Source: Anaerohalosphaeraceae bacterium
GTDB taxonomy: Bacteria; Planctomycetota; Phycisphaerae; Sedimentisphaerales; Anaerohalosphaeraceae
Length of the DNA: 7,016 bases
Direction of reading: 5' to 3'
NCBI GenBank assembly: GCA_030671565.1
Contig: DAOVIC010000098.1
Location: forward strand, 1-7,016
Part shown: piece after piece, positions 6,638 to 7,016 of the stretch
Layout of the letters: each line of letters opens with the position of its first letter
How positions within the stretch are numbered: position 1 is the stretch's first letter
Notes under the pieces: model-generated
What the model saw: only the letters and a program-made list of their open reading frames with translations
The model's database searches: none
Told to the model about the DNA's origin: nothing
Program-made: the position numbers and the translations under genes

Positions 6638-7016
6638 ATGACAGGTAAGAATCTTAATTTTGCGAAAGCTGTTTGCGTATTATCGCTTATCGTTGCGGTA
6701 GTGATATTTTCGTCGTGTAAAAAAGAAGAGCCGACGGCGGCAACCCCGGCCGATAACGGGCAAGTGACCGTTGAAACCTCGGTTGAGAAACCGGCTGCCG
6801 ACGCAAAATCCTCGATGGTTCCTCTTGAGATCGAGCTTCCTGTGTTGATGCTTGCCGGAACACCTAAGAATATGGAAGGTATTGAGAATCTGGAAGAAGC
6901 TCGTGACAAGAGCCAGGTCCGTCCGACTATGCTTGTCCCTGCCGGAACCACTAATGTCGCACTGAATAAACCCGTTACTTCGACCAGTTTTACGCCGATC
7001 GTAGGTGCACTTGAAG
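6638..7016 (+). CDS. Lipoprotein, probably with a discoidin (F5/8 type C)-like domain, 5' part
   Basis: The frame is open to the window end, with 126 complete codons visible. GGAG at 6625-6628 lies 9 bases before the ATG at 6638; an earlier ATG at 6630 stops after three codons. Residues 1-27 form a lipoprotein signal: KNLNFAK, a hydrophobic core, then FSSC with Cys27. A low-complexity Lys/Glu/Ala/Pro/Thr linker follows (about 28-60). Around residues 64-78 lies an EIELPVLMLAGTPKN segment, and near residue 106 the sequence reads NVALNKPVTSTS, the usual opening of F5/8 type C or CBM32-like sugar-binding domains. I infer a surface lipoprotein with a carbohydrate-binding-like module, but most of that domain is outside the window. 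The terminator upstream makes it a separate transcription unit; no convincing promoter is seen in 6596-6637. Confidence 0.8.
   Translation, partial: MTGKNLNFAKAVCVLSLIVAVVIFSSCKKEEPTAATPADNGQVTVETSVEKPAADAKSSMVPLEIELPVLMLAGTPKNMEGIENLEEARDKSQVRPTMLVPAGTTNVALNKPVTSTSFTPIVGALE

Noticed and set aside
1..7016. CRISPR arrays, tRNA or rRNA genes, insertion sequences, defence genes
   Set aside because: I saw no regularly spaced repeats, cloverleaf-like sequences, transposase motifs or terminal inverted repeats; the coding genes fill nearly all the window.

Overview
The window looks like part of a chromosome from a free-living, glycan-degrading bacterium. A planctomycete of the Phycisphaerae (Sedimentisphaerales-like) is my best guess. 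The basis is indirect: the base composition appears roughly balanced, and the window combines Tat-exported Gfo/Idh/MocA oxidoreductases, a lipoprotein sugar-isomerase-like TIM barrel, a HEAT-repeat protein and a lipoprotein that appears to lead into a discoidin-like domain. That combination is typical of Planctomycetes, Lentisphaerae and Verrucomicrobia. No rRNA or marker gene is present to confirm it. All six genes are on the + strand and no gap exceeds 102 bases.

Layout: (1) 1-1320, the 3' part of a HEAT-repeat protein whose start lies before the window. (2) A 75-base gap with a perfect TATAAT at the centre of an imperfect inverted repeat, a candidate regulated promoter. (3) 1396-2721, a Tat-exported Gfo/Idh/MocA oxidoreductase. 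(4) 2753-3613, a lipoprotein of the sugar phosphate isomerase/epimerase (AP endonuclease 2-like) TIM-barrel family, 31 bases downstream. (5) 3716-5089, a second Tat-exported Gfo/Idh/MocA oxidoreductase of a different subfamily, preceded by a 102-base gap with a 42-base-period direct repeat. (6) 5183-6541, a 12-segment membrane permease resembling the NCS1 (nucleobase/cation symporter) family. (7) A strong hairpin-plus-T-run terminator at 6551-6595 that closes the unit. (8) 6638-7016, the 5' part of a separate lipoprotein gene, cut by the window end.

How the genes may work together (inference): two exported NAD(P)-dependent sugar dehydrogenases flank an exported metal-dependent TIM barrel. This is the enzyme set expected for oxidative glycoside cleavage, in which a sugar is oxidised to a 3-keto glycoside, the aglycone is eliminated by a metal-dependent lyase, and the keto sugar is finally reduced. 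The permease at the end of the unit could import a product. Because its fold is typical of nucleobase-type transporters, a heterocyclic aglycone (from a nucleoside-like or other N-/C-glycoside) is a testable possibility. No hydratase (for example a DUF1080 protein) is visible here, so the pathway, if it exists, is incomplete in this window.
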